Source: Streptomyces echinoruber (lineage in GTDB: Bacteria > Actinomycetota > Actinomycetes > Streptomycetales > Streptomycetaceae). Taken from it: 64,000 bases of DNA. Shown here in pieces: positions 43,141-52,121 of the stretch (position 1 is its first letter; every line of letters begins with the position of its first letter). The stretch covers positions 62,001 to 126,000 of the forward strand of contig NZ_BMWH01000023.1 in assembly GCF_014651135.1 (NCBI RefSeq), read 5' to 3'. Made by a program: the position numbers and the translations under genes. The notes under the pieces were generated by a model. The model did no database searches and had not been told where the DNA came from. It saw only the letters and a program-made list of their open reading frames with translations.

Positions 43141-43980
43141 GTGAGCGAGAATCAGAACCTCCTCGCGGAGCAGCGGCGCGCCCTGATCCTCGACGAGGTC
43201 CGCCGCCGGGGCGGGGTCCGGGTCAACGAGCTGACCCGCAAGCTCGGCGTGTCGGACATGACGGTCCGCCGCGACCTGGACGCGCTGGCGCGCCAGGGGG
43301 TGCTGGAGAAGGTGCACGGCGGCGCGGTGCCGGTGGTCGAGGCGAGCACGCACGAGCCGGGCTTCGAGGCCAAGTCGGGCCTGGAGCAGACCGCCAAGGA
43401 GGACATCGCCCGGGCCGCGGCGCGGCTGGTCAAGCCGGGCACGGCGATCGCGCTGTCGGGCGGCACCACCACGTACGCGCTGGCCCACCGCCTGCTGGAC
43501 GTGCCGGAGCTGACCGTGGTGACCAACTCGGTGCGGGTGGCGGACGTCTTCCACACCGCGCAGCGCGCCTCGGGCCGGCGGCAGGGCGCGGCGACGGTGG
43601 TGCTGACCGGCGGGGTGCGCACGCCGTCGGACTCGCTGGTGGGGCCGGTGGCCGACCGGGCGATCGGGGCCCTCCACTTCGACCTGCTCTTCCTGGGCGT
43701 GCACGGCATATCGGTGGAGGCGGGACTGTCCACGCCGAACCTCGCGGAGGCCGAGACCAACCGGCGGCTGGTGCAGTCCGCGCGGCGGGTCGTCGTGGTC
43801 GCCGACCACACCAAGTGGGGCGTGGTGGGCCTCAGTTCGTTCGCCTCGCTGGACCAGGTGGACACGCTGGTGACCGACCCGGGGCTGCCGGCGGACGCCC
43901 GCGAGGAGATCAGGGAGCACCTGCGGGAGCTGGTGGTGGCGGGCGAGCCGGGCGAGCCGGACGCGGCCGCGGAGTCCTGA
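43141..43980 (+). CDS. DeoR-family transcriptional regulator
   Basis: 279 residues. The N-terminal helix-turn-helix is of the DeoR type (VNELTRKLGVSDMTVRRDLD, LEKVHGGAVPV). The sensor domain has the sugar-phosphate motif SGGTTTYALAHRL and VVVVADHTKWG. Family members repress sugar or nucleoside catabolic genes and release DNA on binding a sugar phosphate. The start is GTG 43141. The target is unclear because no sugar genes are adjacent. Confidence 0.9.
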   Translation: MSENQNLLAEQRRALILDEVRRRGGVRVNELTRKLGVSDMTVRRDLDALARQGVLEKVHGGAVPVVEASTHEPGFEAKSGLEQTAKEDIARAAARLVKPGTAIALSGGTTTYALAHRLLDVPELTVVTNSVRVADVFHTAQRASGRRQGAATVVLTGGVRTPSDSLVGPVADRAIGALHFDLLFLGVHGISVEAGLSTPNLAEAETNRRLVQSARRVVVVADHTKWGVVGLSSFASLDQVDTLVTDPGLPADAREEIREHLRELVVAGEPGEPDAAAES

Positions 43981-44129
43981 CCGTCCGGTGCGCGGCCGCG
44001 GACGGCTGACGGGCCGCCGGCTCATGGTGGGCACCCGTCCCGGTCCGCCACCCGCAGGGGGTTGCCGCCCCTGGTCCGTCGCCTGCGTCCGGTGGGGCCC
44101 GGCTTCCTCGCGTCGGCCCCGGTACGGCA

Positions 44130-44321
44130 CTTCTCCGCGACTTCTTCGCGCGGAACGTCCCGGCCGGCCCGGAGGCGGTGCACCGGGCGCTCGCCGAGGA
44201 CGTGTCCGGCCGACCGGGGTGGTTCGCGGGGGTGAGGTCGGCGCGGCCGGCCCGGGCGGGGCCGGAGCGGGAGTTCCGCCACGCGATGACCGTCCTGGAC
44301 CGGCGCCTCGGGGCGTCGTAG
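44130..44321 (+). pseudogene. Orphan coding remnant of an unidentified gene
   Basis: The frame LLRDFFARNVPAGPEAVHRAL through GPEREFRHAMTVLDRRLGAS has G or C at nearly every third position to the TAG at 44319-44321. Upstream of 44127 the same frame loses this bias and has no start codon, so only the C-terminal 60 or so residues survive. Family not recognised. Confidence 0.45.
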
Positions 44322-44325
44322 GGTC

Positions 44326-45450
44326 TCAGTCGGGCCACACCCCGGTCGCCAGCAGCGTGTCGATCGCGGCGCTGTACGGCGTGATGTCCAGGCCCTGGGC
44401 GGCCAGCCACGCGTCGGAGTAGTACTTGTCGAGGTAGCGGTCGCCGGGGTCGCACAGCAGGGTGACCACGCTGCCCTGCCGTCCCTCGGCCACCATCTCG
44501 GCGACGATCTTCAGGGCGCTCCACAGTCCGGTGCCCGTGGAGCCGCCCGCCCGGCGGCCGATGGCCCGCTCCAGGGCGCGCACGGCGGCGACGGACGCCG
44601 CGTCCGGCACCTTCATCATCCGGTCGATCGCGCCGGGCACGAAGCTGGGTTCCATGCGCGGGCGGCCGATGCCCTCGATGCGCGAGCCGCAGTCGCAGGT
44701 GACGTCCGGGTCCCCGGTGGTCCAGCCCTCGAAGAAGCAGGAGTTCTCCGGGTCGGCGACGCACACGCGGGTGTCGTACTGCATGTAGTGGACGTAGCGG
44801 GCGATGGTCGCGGAGGTGCCGCCGGTGCCCGCGGTGGCGACGATCCACGCCGGTTCGGGAAAGCGCTCCAGCGCCAGCTGCCGGAAGATCGACTCGGCGA
44901 TGTTGTTGTTGCCGCGCCAGTCCGTCGCCCGTTCGGCGTAGGTGAACTGGTCCATGTAGTGGCCGCCGGTGTCCGCCGCGAGCCGGGCGGACTCCTCGTA
45001 CACCGCGCGCGGGTCGTCCACGAAGTGGCAGCGGCCGCCGTGGAATTCGATGAGGCGGATCTTCTCCGCGCTCGTCGTGCGCGGCATCACCGCGATGAAC
45101 GGCACGCCGATCAGCTTGGCGAAGTACGCCTCGGAGACTGCCGTCGAGCCGCTGGACGCCTCGATCACCGGACGGTCCGGCCGGATCCAGCCATTGCACA
45201 GGCCGTAGAGGAACAGCGACCGGGCGAGGCGGTGCTTGAGGCTTCCGGTGGGATGGGTCGACTCGTCCTTCAGGTAGAGGTCGATGCCCCAGTGCTCGGG
45301 CAGCGGGAAGCGCAGCAGGTGCGTGTCGGCCGAACGGTTGGCGTCGGCCTGCACCTTGCGGACGGCTTCTTTCAGCCAGGCGCGGTAGGCGGTGTCGGTG
45401 CGGTCGACGTCGAGGGTGGGAATGGCCCCGAGGGGCTGGACGGTGCTCAC
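44326..45450 (-). CDS. PLP-dependent cysteine synthase family enzyme, Cds1 (cysteine desulfhydrase)-like
   Basis: 374 residues. The PLP lysine is Lys72 in HPTGSLKHRLARS, with the substrate loop ASSGSTAVSEAYFAK and the phosphate-binding glycine loop GTGGTSATI. The overall pattern (GNNNIAESIFRQL, DPENSCFFEGW) matches the actinobacterial Cds1 group, which cleaves cysteine to sulfide, pyruvate and ammonia. The start GTG 45450 follows AAGGAG. The upstream leader contains an AT-rich segment (45535-45553), a likely promoter. Confidence 0.85.
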   Translation of the reverse strand: MSTVQPLGAIPTLDVDRTDTAYRAWLKEAVRKVQADANRSADTHLLRFPLPEHWGIDLYLKDESTHPTGSLKHRLARSLFLYGLCNGWIRPDRPVIEASSGSTAVSEAYFAKLIGVPFIAVMPRTTSAEKIRLIEFHGGRCHFVDDPRAVYEESARLAADTGGHYMDQFTYAERATDWRGNNNIAESIFRQLALERFPEPAWIVATAGTGGTSATIARYVHYMQYDTRVCVADPENSCFFEGWTTGDPDVTCDCGSRIEGIGRPRMEPSFVPGAIDRMMKVPDAASVAAVRALERAIGRRAGGSTGTGLWSALKIVAEMVAEGRQGSVVTLLCDPGDRYLDKYYSDAWLAAQGLDITPYSAAIDTLLATGVWPD

Positions 45451-45806
45451 TGCGGGGCTCCTTACCACTTGCGTGCCGACGGCGCCCGGCGCTGTCGGCA
45501 CCTCGATGATAGGCACCTTTCGCACGCTTCTCACCTGCATAAACGTATTTTTGAACGCCTCAAAGGCCCCCTGGGGCAGGGGTGTACGGCGGGCAGGGGG
45601 GCGCATTCCGGCGAATGCTCCGGGTGCCGCGCGCAACGGTGCCGCACGCACTGGTGCTCGGCGCCACTGGCGTGCAGACTGCACCGGGTGGGACCCCCCG
45701 GGGTCCCGTGCACGGGGGTGCACACTGGAGACGAGACACGCGGTCGGCGACGCGGACCCGGGTCGGACCCGGCGTCCCGCGCGCGTCACTGAGGGGGCAA
45801 GGGAGC
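45451..45806. other. Intergenic region between divergent genes
   Basis: 356 bp with no clear gene. The AT-rich stretch around CATAAACGTATTTTTGAACG (45537-45556) is the best promoter candidate for the cysteine-desulfhydrase-like gene. Frames that cover the rest show no family resemblance. Confidence 0.5.
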
Positions 45807-46130
45807 ATGGCGGAGCCGGAGTTCACGGCGAGAGGCGTGCGCATCGACCAGCGGCTGCGCTCGCTCACCCGGGCCGGGCAGGTCCGAATCCGCGGCGGCA
45901 GGCTGGAGTTGCTCACCAGCTACGGCAGTGAGATCGACAGCGCGCCGGTGCGCGCGGTGCGCGCCTCCCGCCCCTGGTTCGTGCCGCAGGACCGGGCCGT
46001 CGCCGAGCTGGACGGGCGCCGGTACGTCCTGACGCTGGGCGAGCGCGACCCCGCGCCCGGCGAACCGGGGCCGCCCGCGGCGCGCCGGTTCGTGGAGGCC
46101 GTCCGCAGGGCGGCGGAGCGCGGCCGGTGA
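45807..46130 (+). CDS. Small conserved hypothetical protein
   Basis: 107 residues. Mixed alpha/beta composition with ARGVRIDQRLRSLTRAGQVR at the start and FVEAVRRAAERGR at the end. There is no signal, membrane helix or metal site. The ATG at 45807 follows AAGGGAG. The codon bias is strong, so it is real. Similar short proteins are common in Streptomyces; the function is unknown. Confidence 0.65.
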   Translation: MAEPEFTARGVRIDQRLRSLTRAGQVRIRGGRLELLTSYGSEIDSAPVRAVRASRPWFVPQDRAVAELDGRRYVLTLGERDPAPGEPGPPAARRFVEAVRRAAERGR

Positions 46131-46345
46131 GGACGCCGGGGGCGGCGGGGGCGGCAGTGGCCGGTGGGCCGCGAGTTGCGCTTCCGCACCCCCTGGTCCA
46201 CGCTTGTGGCACGTCACTCTGGGTTTACCGGCGATAACGCTGCGAACCAGCCCGCCGGCCGCGCCAGCGGGCTGCCGCCCGCTCAAGGCATCAGCTGGAT
46301 CCGTATTCGTCTTCTTCCGGACCTCAACGTCGGGGAGTCGCAGCC

Positions 46346-46933
46346 GTGATCAGTCACCCAAGCAGGCACTGCACGGTGGAGCTCCAAGCCCTGCCGTCGC
46401 GGATCGGCCAGGTCCGCAGAATCCTTTCAGCGCAGTTGCGCTACTGGCATCTGGACGCTCTGATCGACCGGGCGGCGCTCGGCCTGACGGAGCTGCTGAC
46501 CAACGTCCACCGGCACGCCGAACCCGACAAGCTGTGCACCGTGCGGATCGAGTGGCTGCTCGACCGGCTCATGGTGTCGGTCCGGGATCACGACCCGCGG
46601 GTGCCGGTGGTGGCGGACGTCGAGGACGCCGCCGACATAGCCCCGCTCGCCACGCGCGGGCGGGGGCTGGCGATGGTGGCCGCCGTGAGCGACAGCTGGG
46701 GCGTGCGGCCGGACGGCGAGAAGGGCAAGGTCGTCTGGTTCACCCTGCCGGCGCCCGTGCCCGCGCGCCCGGCGCCGGCCCGGCCGGCGCGCCGTGCTCC
46801 GCAGGAGCCGCGGGCCCCGCGGTTCGCGAAGGTCGAGGCCACCGTCGACGCCGGCACGCCGGCGCCCGCCCCCGCGCCGGCGCCTGCCCCCGCCCCGGCG
46901 CACGCGGCCGCGCCGTCCGCCGTCCCCGGCTGA
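46346..46933 (+). CDS. Anti-sigma-factor-type ATP-binding protein (RsbW-like HATPase)
   Basis: 195 residues. The ATP-lid and N-box are present in GLTELLTNVHRHAEPD (Asn binds Mg), DHDPRVP (D-x-G-like box) and ATRGRGLAMV (G box). These kinases inactivate sigma factors or phosphorylate anti-anti-sigma proteins. Streptomyces have dozens of such free-standing copies. The tail after about residue 135 is an Ala/Pro run (APAPAPAP) made of a short repeat. The start is GTG 46346, with GGGGAG upstream. Confidence 0.88.
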   Translation: MISHPSRHCTVELQALPSRIGQVRRILSAQLRYWHLDALIDRAALGLTELLTNVHRHAEPDKLCTVRIEWLLDRLMVSVRDHDPRVPVVADVEDAADIAPLATRGRGLAMVAAVSDSWGVRPDGEKGKVVWFTLPAPVPARPAPARPARRAPQEPRAPRFAKVEATVDAGTPAPAPAPAPAPAPAHAAAPSAVPG

Positions 46934-47249
46934 CCAGGAGCCGTACGGCCCGGCGCGCGCCTCCGGTCCCGGTCGCCTCAGGTCCGAGGGCGCGCCGGAC
47001 GCGGCGGGCGCGCCGGTCCGCCACGCAGGGGCGGACCGGCCGTCCTGCCGCCTGGGGCGGACCCGCCGCTCCCCGTGAGAGGGCGGACACGCCGCTCCGA
47101 CGTGGGGGACGCGCCGCTCCGCCGCACCTGGCGGGCCCGCCGCCCTCCCCTGCGCGGCGGAGACGCCGGCCGCCGCGCGTGGCGGGCCCGCCCGCCGCTC
47201 CGTGACGTCCGGCGGCGGGCCCGCCGCCCCGTCCCGCCCGGCGGGCCCG
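46934..47249. repeat. GC-rich degenerate repeat between convergent genes
   Basis: The 316 bp contain repeated variants of GCGGACACGCCGCTCC and TGGCGGGCCCGCC spaced irregularly. No gene was seen. The palindromic GGCGGGCCCGCC (seen at 47126-47137 and 47180-47191) may form hairpins that end transcription from both sides. Confidence 0.55.
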
Positions 47250-49811
47250 TCACTCCGTCGCGATCGCCCGCAGGACGTCCAGGCGGGCGGCGCGGCGGGC
47301 CGGGCGCAGGCCCGCGAGGGCGCCGGCCGCGAGGCCGACCAGCGCGACCACGGCGAGCCGGGCGGGCGGCAGGGCGAAGGCGAAGGCCGTGTCGGAGGCG
47401 CCGTCGGACGCCCTGACCAGGACCCAGCCGAGGAAGGCGCCGAGGGCGAGTCCGCCGGCGGTGCCGAAGGCGGCGACCAGGACGGACTCCCAGCGGACCA
47501 TGGCCCGAAGCTGGGCCCGGGTCTGGCCGACGGCCCGCAGCAGCCCCAGTTCGCGGGTGCGCTCGTGGATCGCCAGGGTGAGGGTGTTGGCGATGCCCAG
47601 CAGGGCGATGAGGACCGCGAGGGCGAGCAGGGCGTAGACCAGGGTGAGCATCATGTCGATGCCGCCCGCCGAGGACTGCGCGTACTCCTCGCGGGTCTGC
47701 ACCTGCGGGTTGCCGTAGCGCGCGGCGACCTTCTCGACCGCGGCCCTGCCGGCGTCCGTGCCGACGCCGGGCCTGAAGGTGACGGCGACGAGCCGGTCGG
47801 CGTCCTGGGTGCGGTGCGGCGCCCAGGCGGCGCGGGTGACGACGTAGTCGCCGGCCAGTTCGGACCGGTCGTAGACCGCGCGGACGGTGAAGGTCCCGGT
47901 GCGGCCGTCGGGGAAGGTGAGCCGGGCGGTGTCGCCGAGGGCGAGGTGCTGCCGGCCGGCCTCCTTCCCGGTGACGGCGATGCCGTCGGCGCCGAGGTCA
48001 CGCAGGGAGCCCCGCACGGTGCCGAGGTCGAAGGCACGCTGCAGCGCGGCCGGGTCGGTGACGGTCAACGCCCTTCCCCTGCCGTTGACTTCGGCGACCC
48101 CGCGGCCCAGTCCGACGGCCGTGTCCACCTCGGGCAGCCGCTGGATCGCGCCGGCGAGCCTCGGGCTCAGACCGCTGCCGCCCGCGCCGAAGGAGGGGGT
48201 GCTGACGGCGACGTCGCCCGCGAAGGAGCGGTCGACGGTCTGGTCCATGGTGGCCTTGAGGGAGGCCGCGAAGACGGTGAACAGCGACACCACGGCCACC
48301 CCGATCATCAACGCGCTCGCCGTGGCCGCGGTCCGCCTCGGGCTGCGCAGGGCGTTGCGGCGCGCGAGGGTGCCGGTCACGCCGCGCAGCCGGTCCAGGG
48401 GCGCGCCCAGCAGGCGTACGACCGCGGTGGAGGCCACCGGGCCGAGGACGACGAACGCGGCCGGCGCGAGCACCGCGCCGAGTCCCGCCAGCCACACGGA
48501 CGGGGTGACCAGCGCGCCGGTGAGGGTGGTACAGACGGCGAGCGCGCCCAGGGCCGCGCCGGTGACGGCGCGGGCGCGGGAGGCGCCGGAGGTGTCCACC
48601 GCCGTCTCGCGCAGCGCGGCCGGCGGCGCGGTGCGGCCGGCGCGCACGGCGGGCAGCAGCGCGGAGCCGAGGCAGACGACGACGCCGACCGCGAGCGGCA
48701 GGGCCATCGACGGTGCCTTGACCACCAGCGCCCCGTCGGGGAAGGGGAAGCCGATCGCCGGGAACAGCGCCCGCAGCCCGGCCGCGATGCCGATGCCGCC
48801 CGCGAGTCCGGCGGCCGAGGCGGTCAGGGCGACGGCGACGGCCTCGGCCAGGGTGGCCGCGGTGATCTGGCGGCGGGTGGCGCCCAGGGCGCGCAGCAGG
48901 GCGTTCTCCCGGGCGCGGCCGGCGACGACGATGGCGAAGGTGTGGTGGAGGGAGAAGGTGGCGACCAGCAGGGCGATGCCGGAGAACACCAGCAGGAAGG
49001 TGGTGAACAGGGTGAGGAACCGGCTGGAGATCATGTCGGTGTTCTCCTGGGCCGCCTGCTGCCCGGTGATGGCCTCGACGCCCTCGGGCAGCGCGGGCGT
49101 GAGCCGCCGGACGAGCTGCTCCTCGCCGACGCCGGGGGCGGCGCGCACCAGGGTGTCCGCCGCCTGTCCGGGCCGCGCGGTCAGGTACTTCTCGGCGTCG
49201 GCGCGGGTCATGCCGGTGTAGGTGACCTGTGCCATGCCGTCCTCGCCGCCGAAGGTGGCCAGGCCCACGATCCGCACCCGTACGGGGTCGGGGGTGCGCA
49301 GCGTGGTGGTGTCGCCGATCCTCAGGTGGCCCTTCCGTGCGGCGCCGCGGTTGACGACGACCTCGCCGTGCCGTTCGGGGGCGCGGCCCGCGGCGATCTC
49401 GTACGGGTTCAGCCCCGGGTCGGTGATCCAGTTGCCGGCGAGGGTGGGCGGGCCCTGGCCGCCGACGGGCTCGCCGTCGCGGCCGACCAGCTGTCCCGCC
49501 CCCTGGATCTGCGGGACCGCGGCGGCGACGCCGGGCACCTTGCCGAGCGTTTCGGCCAGGGAGGCGGCGACGGGCCGGCGCGCGCCCTGGCCCTCGCCGG
49601 GGGCGCTGATGACGTCCGCGCCGCGCACCACGGCGTCCGTGCCGGCCGTCGCCCGGCCGAACATCGCGTCGAAGCCGGCGCGCAGCGTGTCGCCCATGAC
49701 CATGGTGCCGGCCAGGAAGGCGACGCCGAGGAAGACGGCGAGGAAGGTGCCGGCGAAGCGGCGCCGGTGGGCGCGCAGGGAGGAGAGGCCGAGGCGGACG
49801 GAGGCGTTCAC
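47250..49811 (-). CDS. FtsX-family ABC transporter permease (MacB-like)
   Basis: 853 residues with two copies of the MacB/FtsX layout: an N-terminal helix followed by an extracellular domain, then three helices, repeated. The start MNASVRLGLSSLRAHRRRFAG is typical, and helices such as FLLVFSGIALLVATFSLHH and LLALAVLIALLGIANTLTLA carry the conserved ELGLLRAVG-type loop. Such permeases work with a MacB/LolD-like ATPase in export or cell-wall processes. The start GTG 49811 overlaps the ATPase stop (GTGA). Confidence 0.9.
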   Translation of the reverse strand: MNASVRLGLSSLRAHRRRFAGTFLAVFLGVAFLAGTMVMGDTLRAGFDAMFGRATAGTDAVVRGADVISAPGEGQGARRPVAASLAETLGKVPGVAAAVPQIQGAGQLVGRDGEPVGGQGPPTLAGNWITDPGLNPYEIAAGRAPERHGEVVVNRGAARKGHLRIGDTTTLRTPDPVRVRIVGLATFGGEDGMAQVTYTGMTRADAEKYLTARPGQAADTLVRAAPGVGEEQLVRRLTPALPEGVEAITGQQAAQENTDMISSRFLTLFTTFLLVFSGIALLVATFSLHHTFAIVVAGRARENALLRALGATRRQITAATLAEAVAVALTASAAGLAGGIGIAAGLRALFPAIGFPFPDGALVVKAPSMALPLAVGVVVCLGSALLPAVRAGRTAPPAALRETAVDTSGASRARAVTGAALGALAVCTTLTGALVTPSVWLAGLGAVLAPAAFVVLGPVASTAVVRLLGAPLDRLRGVTGTLARRNALRSPRRTAATASALMIGVAVVSLFTVFAASLKATMDQTVDRSFAGDVAVSTPSFGAGGSGLSPRLAGAIQRLPEVDTAVGLGRGVAEVNGRGRALTVTDPAALQRAFDLGTVRGSLRDLGADGIAVTGKEAGRQHLALGDTARLTFPDGRTGTFTVRAVYDRSELAGDYVVTRAAWAPHRTQDADRLVAVTFRPGVGTDAGRAAVEKVAARYGNPQVQTREEYAQSSAGGIDMMLTLVYALLALAVLIALLGIANTLTLAIHERTRELGLLRAVGQTRAQLRAMVRWESVLVAAFGTAGGLALGAFLGWVLVRASDGASDTAFAFALPPARLAVVALVGLAAGALAGLRPARRAARLDVLRAIATE

Positions 49812-50592
49812 GGCAACCTCACCTCGAGGGCCTTCATCCGGTCCAGGACCGTCTCGGCGGTGGGGTCCTCCATGCGGTCGACCAGGCGCCCGTCGGCGAG
49901 GAAGAGCACCTCGTCGGCGTGGGCGGCGGCCACCGGGTCGTGGGTGACCATGACGACGGTGCGGTCCATCTCGCGCACCGCGCGGCCCAGCAGGCCGAGG
50001 ACCTCCGCGCCGGAGCGGGAGTCGAGGTTGCCGGTCGGCTCGTCGGCGAAGACGACGTCCGGCCGCCCGGCCGGAGCCCGCGCGACGGCAACACTCCCCC
50101 AGTGCCTGAACGGCCTGGGGGTACCCCCACCTGCTGGCCGCCGGACAGCTCGGCGGGCCGGTGGTGCAGCCGGTCGCGCAGGCCGACGACGTCGACGAGC
50201 GCGTCGATCCACTCCCGCTCTCCGGCGCGGCCGGCCAGGTCGAGCGGGAGGGTGATGTTCTCGGCGACGGTGAGGGTCGGCACCAGGTTGAAGGACTGGA
50301 GGACGAAGCCGATCCGCTCGCGCCGCAGCAGGGTCAGGCGGCGGTCGTCGAGGCCGGTCAGCTCCGTGTCGCCGAGGCGGGCCGAGCCCGAGGTGAGCGT
50401 GTCCAGCCCGGCCGCGCAGTGCATCAGGGTGGACTTGCCGGAGCCGGACGGGCCCATGATCGCGGTGAAGCGTCCGGCCGGGAAGCCGACGGTCACGCCG
50501 TCCAGGGCCGGTACGGCCGTGTCGCCGCTGCCGTAGACCTTGACGGCGTCGACCACCCGGACGGCCGTACGGGTCGCGGTCGCCGTGCTCAT
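49808..50592 (-). pseudogene. ABC transporter ATP-binding protein broken by a palindromic insertion
   Basis: From ATG 50592 the first part has Walker A GPSGSGKST and the Q-loop region RIGFVLQSFNLVPTLTVAEN, then reaches the signature ELSGGQQ. There 37 bp are inserted and the frame changes. The rest (RPDVVFADEPTGNLDSRSGA with Walker B, VMVTHDPVAAAHADEV with the H-loop) is in a second frame to 49808. The gene is MacB/LolD-like. The start and stop overlap the SHOCT and permease genes, as in an intact operon. Without the insert the frames would join. Confidence 0.85.
50094..50130. mobile_element. Short GC-rich double palindrome inserted in the ABC ATPase gene
   Basis: The insert contains CCCCCAGTGCC-TGAAC-GGCCTGGGGG (a hairpin with one bulge) followed by the palindrome GGGGGTACCCCC. 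It separates ELSGGQQ from VAVARA exactly, giving an insertion of about 37 bp. I recall similar short palindromes being scattered through Streptomyces genomes. No transposase is encoded, so it resembles a miniature element. No second copy was noticed in this window. Confidence 0.75.
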
Positions 50593-50870
50593 GCCGTACG
50601 CCCCTTGCCGGTGCGGGCGAAGTGCTCCTCCAGCACGGACAGGCGGCGCCAGTACTCCTCCTCGTCGATCTCGCCGGAGGCGAAGCGGCGGCCGAGGACG
50701 GCGAGGGGCGAGTTGTCGTCCGCGGCCGGACGCCGGGGGGCGCCGCGCCCGGGCCACGCCGTGCGGCGCAGCAGGGTGACCGCGCCGGCCACGACGGCCG
50801 CCCAGACGAGCGGGAAGAGCAGGATCCACGGGCCGGGCCCGCCGTCGCCGAAGTGTGCCAGGGTCAGCAT
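50589..50870 (-). CDS. Small membrane protein with SHOCT domain
   Basis: 93 residues. One helix (WILLFPLVWAAVVAGAVTLL) is followed by a linker and a C-terminal SHOCT motif, PLAVLGRRFASGEIDEEEYWRRL. SHOCT (short C-terminal) domains are thought to mediate oligomerisation. It is the first gene of the ABC operon, and its stop overlaps the ATPase start (ATGA). The start ATG 50870 has GAGGAG upstream. Confidence 0.88.
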   Translation of the reverse strand: MLTLAHFGDGGPGPWILLFPLVWAAVVAGAVTLLRRTAWPGRGAPRRPAADDNSPLAVLGRRFASGEIDEEEYWRRLSVLEEHFARTGKGRTA

Positions 50871-50883
50871 CCCGGTTCATCTC

Positions 50884-50938
50884 CTCGGAAGCGTCGATCG
50901 ATGTGATCGGTGCGATCGGTGCGGTTGTCGCTTCCGAG
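50884..50938. promoter_or_regulatory. Inverted repeat upstream of the SHOCT/ABC operon
   Basis: CTCGGAAGCG (50884-50893) and CGCTTCCGAG (50929-50938) are perfect 10-bp arms 35 nt apart, starting 14 bp before the SHOCT start. Between them the direct repeat GATCGGTGC occurs twice. The layout suggests an operator or a leader RNA hairpin. Confidence 0.6.
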
Positions 50939-51108
50939 CGTCGCCCCCGGCCGGGGTCCTGGTCGTCGTACGGCCGGCGGCAGTTGGCGTACCACCGTGG
51001 GAGCAGGCGGAGGGCGGGCGGCTGCTCCCACGGGTGCCCGGCGGATCCGGGGCCGGCGGCCTGCGTACCCGGCGGGCCCCGGTGTCCAGCGGGTGTCCAG
51101 CGGGGTGT

Positions 51109-51582
51109 CTAACGGGTGGAGACGTCCCCGTGGCGGATGACGTAGTGGTAGGTCGTGGAGTAACCGATCGACGGGGTGACGAGCAGTCGGACGTCGACGG
51201 GTGCGGGCTCGGTGCCGGCGGTGCTGAACCTGCCGACGGCATGCCGTCCGGTCAGCGGGTACCAGAACCAGCCGTCGGCCCCGCCGACCCGGATGCGGTC
51301 GGACTCCTTCCACGCCCCGCTCTTGCGGACGTAGACCTGCATCCGCACCGAGGCGGCGTACGGATCGGACGCCGAGCGCACGGCGGTGAGAGTGACCTTG
51401 TAGTCCGTGCCGAGTACGGAGGTGGCGATCCCCTTCGTCTGCGGGGCCCGCTGGGTGTGCCCGGCGGGCGCCGCGGCGGTGGCACCGGTGGTCAGCGCGG
51501 CGGCGGTGAGCGCCGTGGCGGCGAGAAGGACGGTCCCGCGGCGACGCCGGCGGGAGGGCGCAGGGTGCTGCATGTCGGTCAT
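51109..51582 (-). CDS. Small secreted protein of unknown function
   Basis: 157 residues. The signal peptide is clear: basic start RRRRRGTVLLAATALTAAALT and an Ala-rich cleavage region near residue 38. The mature part is beta-rich with KVTLTAVRSASDPYAASVRM, and no catalytic motif was seen. The start ATG 51582 follows AAGGAG. A TetR remnant lies upstream on the other strand and may once have controlled it. Confidence 0.7.
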   Translation of the reverse strand: MTDMQHPAPSRRRRRGTVLLAATALTAAALTTGATAAAPAGHTQRAPQTKGIATSVLGTDYKVTLTAVRSASDPYAASVRMQVYVRKSGAWKESDRIRVGGADGWFWYPLTGRHAVGRFSTAGTEPAPVDVRLLVTPSIGYSTTYHYVIRHGDVSTR

Positions 51583-51632
51583 GTCGGGCTCCTTCCACCG
51601 AGGAAGACCCCTGGAGCCGCCCGGTGGTTGTG

Positions 51633-52098
51633 GTCGATCGCGGGGGCCGGCCTCAAGGCGACCCTGGATCGCCTTGAGGCCGGGCAGGGCAGCATGTACC
51701 ACCGCCTCAAAGACAAACCGGACCTGGCCCCGGCCGCGATCCGGCGCACCGCCGAGGAATTGCGGGCGGCTGCCGAGCGGGGGCTGGGCGGGCCGGGCCC
51801 CCACCAGCGCATCGACGCCTGCCTGAGGTGCGAGCGTGACGTGCTGCGGGAGGGCGAATTCCCGCCCGAGCTGGATGGCGAGGCTGTGGTCACGGCCGTC
51901 CTCGCGACCGTCCAGGGCGGCCACGTGCCGGCCCGCGCCTCGGGCTCACCGTCCGCGTTCGACGCGGGCGTGCGCGGGCGGCTCTCCCTTCTCGCGCCGC
52001 GCCCGCCCGGCCGGATCACCACTGAGGAGCTCGCGATGCACCTCATGCACTACGAGAGCGCCCCAGATGCACGGACACCCTTGCATATAGCTTGGTAA
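51633..52098 (+). pseudogene. TetR-family regulator remnant with an internal deletion
   Basis: The stretch LKATLDRLEAGQGSMYHRLK is the end of a TetR helix-turn-helix, followed by AIRRTAEELRAAAERGLGGP. Normally about 60 residues separate RERDVLR from REGEFPPELDGEA; here they are joined directly. The C-terminal AVLATVQGGHVPARASGSPS is intact, then unrelated residues lead to TAA 52096-52098. No start codon remains. The gene is dead. Confidence 0.75.
51649..51681. promoter_or_regulatory. Perfect 13-bp inverted repeat in the TetR remnant
   Basis: GGCCTCAAGGCGA and TCGCCTTGAGGCC are perfect complements around the 7-nt spacer CCCTGGA. It lies 67 bp from the start of the secreted-protein gene on the other strand. 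It may be an operator or only a palindrome made by the coding sequence. Confidence 0.7.
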
Positions 52099-52121
52099 GG
52101 AGCTTGACCTGCGAAAACGCC

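Noticed and set aside
47202..50255. A 1017-codon plus-strand open frame
   Set aside because: It lies antisense to the FtsX permease and ABC ATPase genes and has the composition of a shadow frame.
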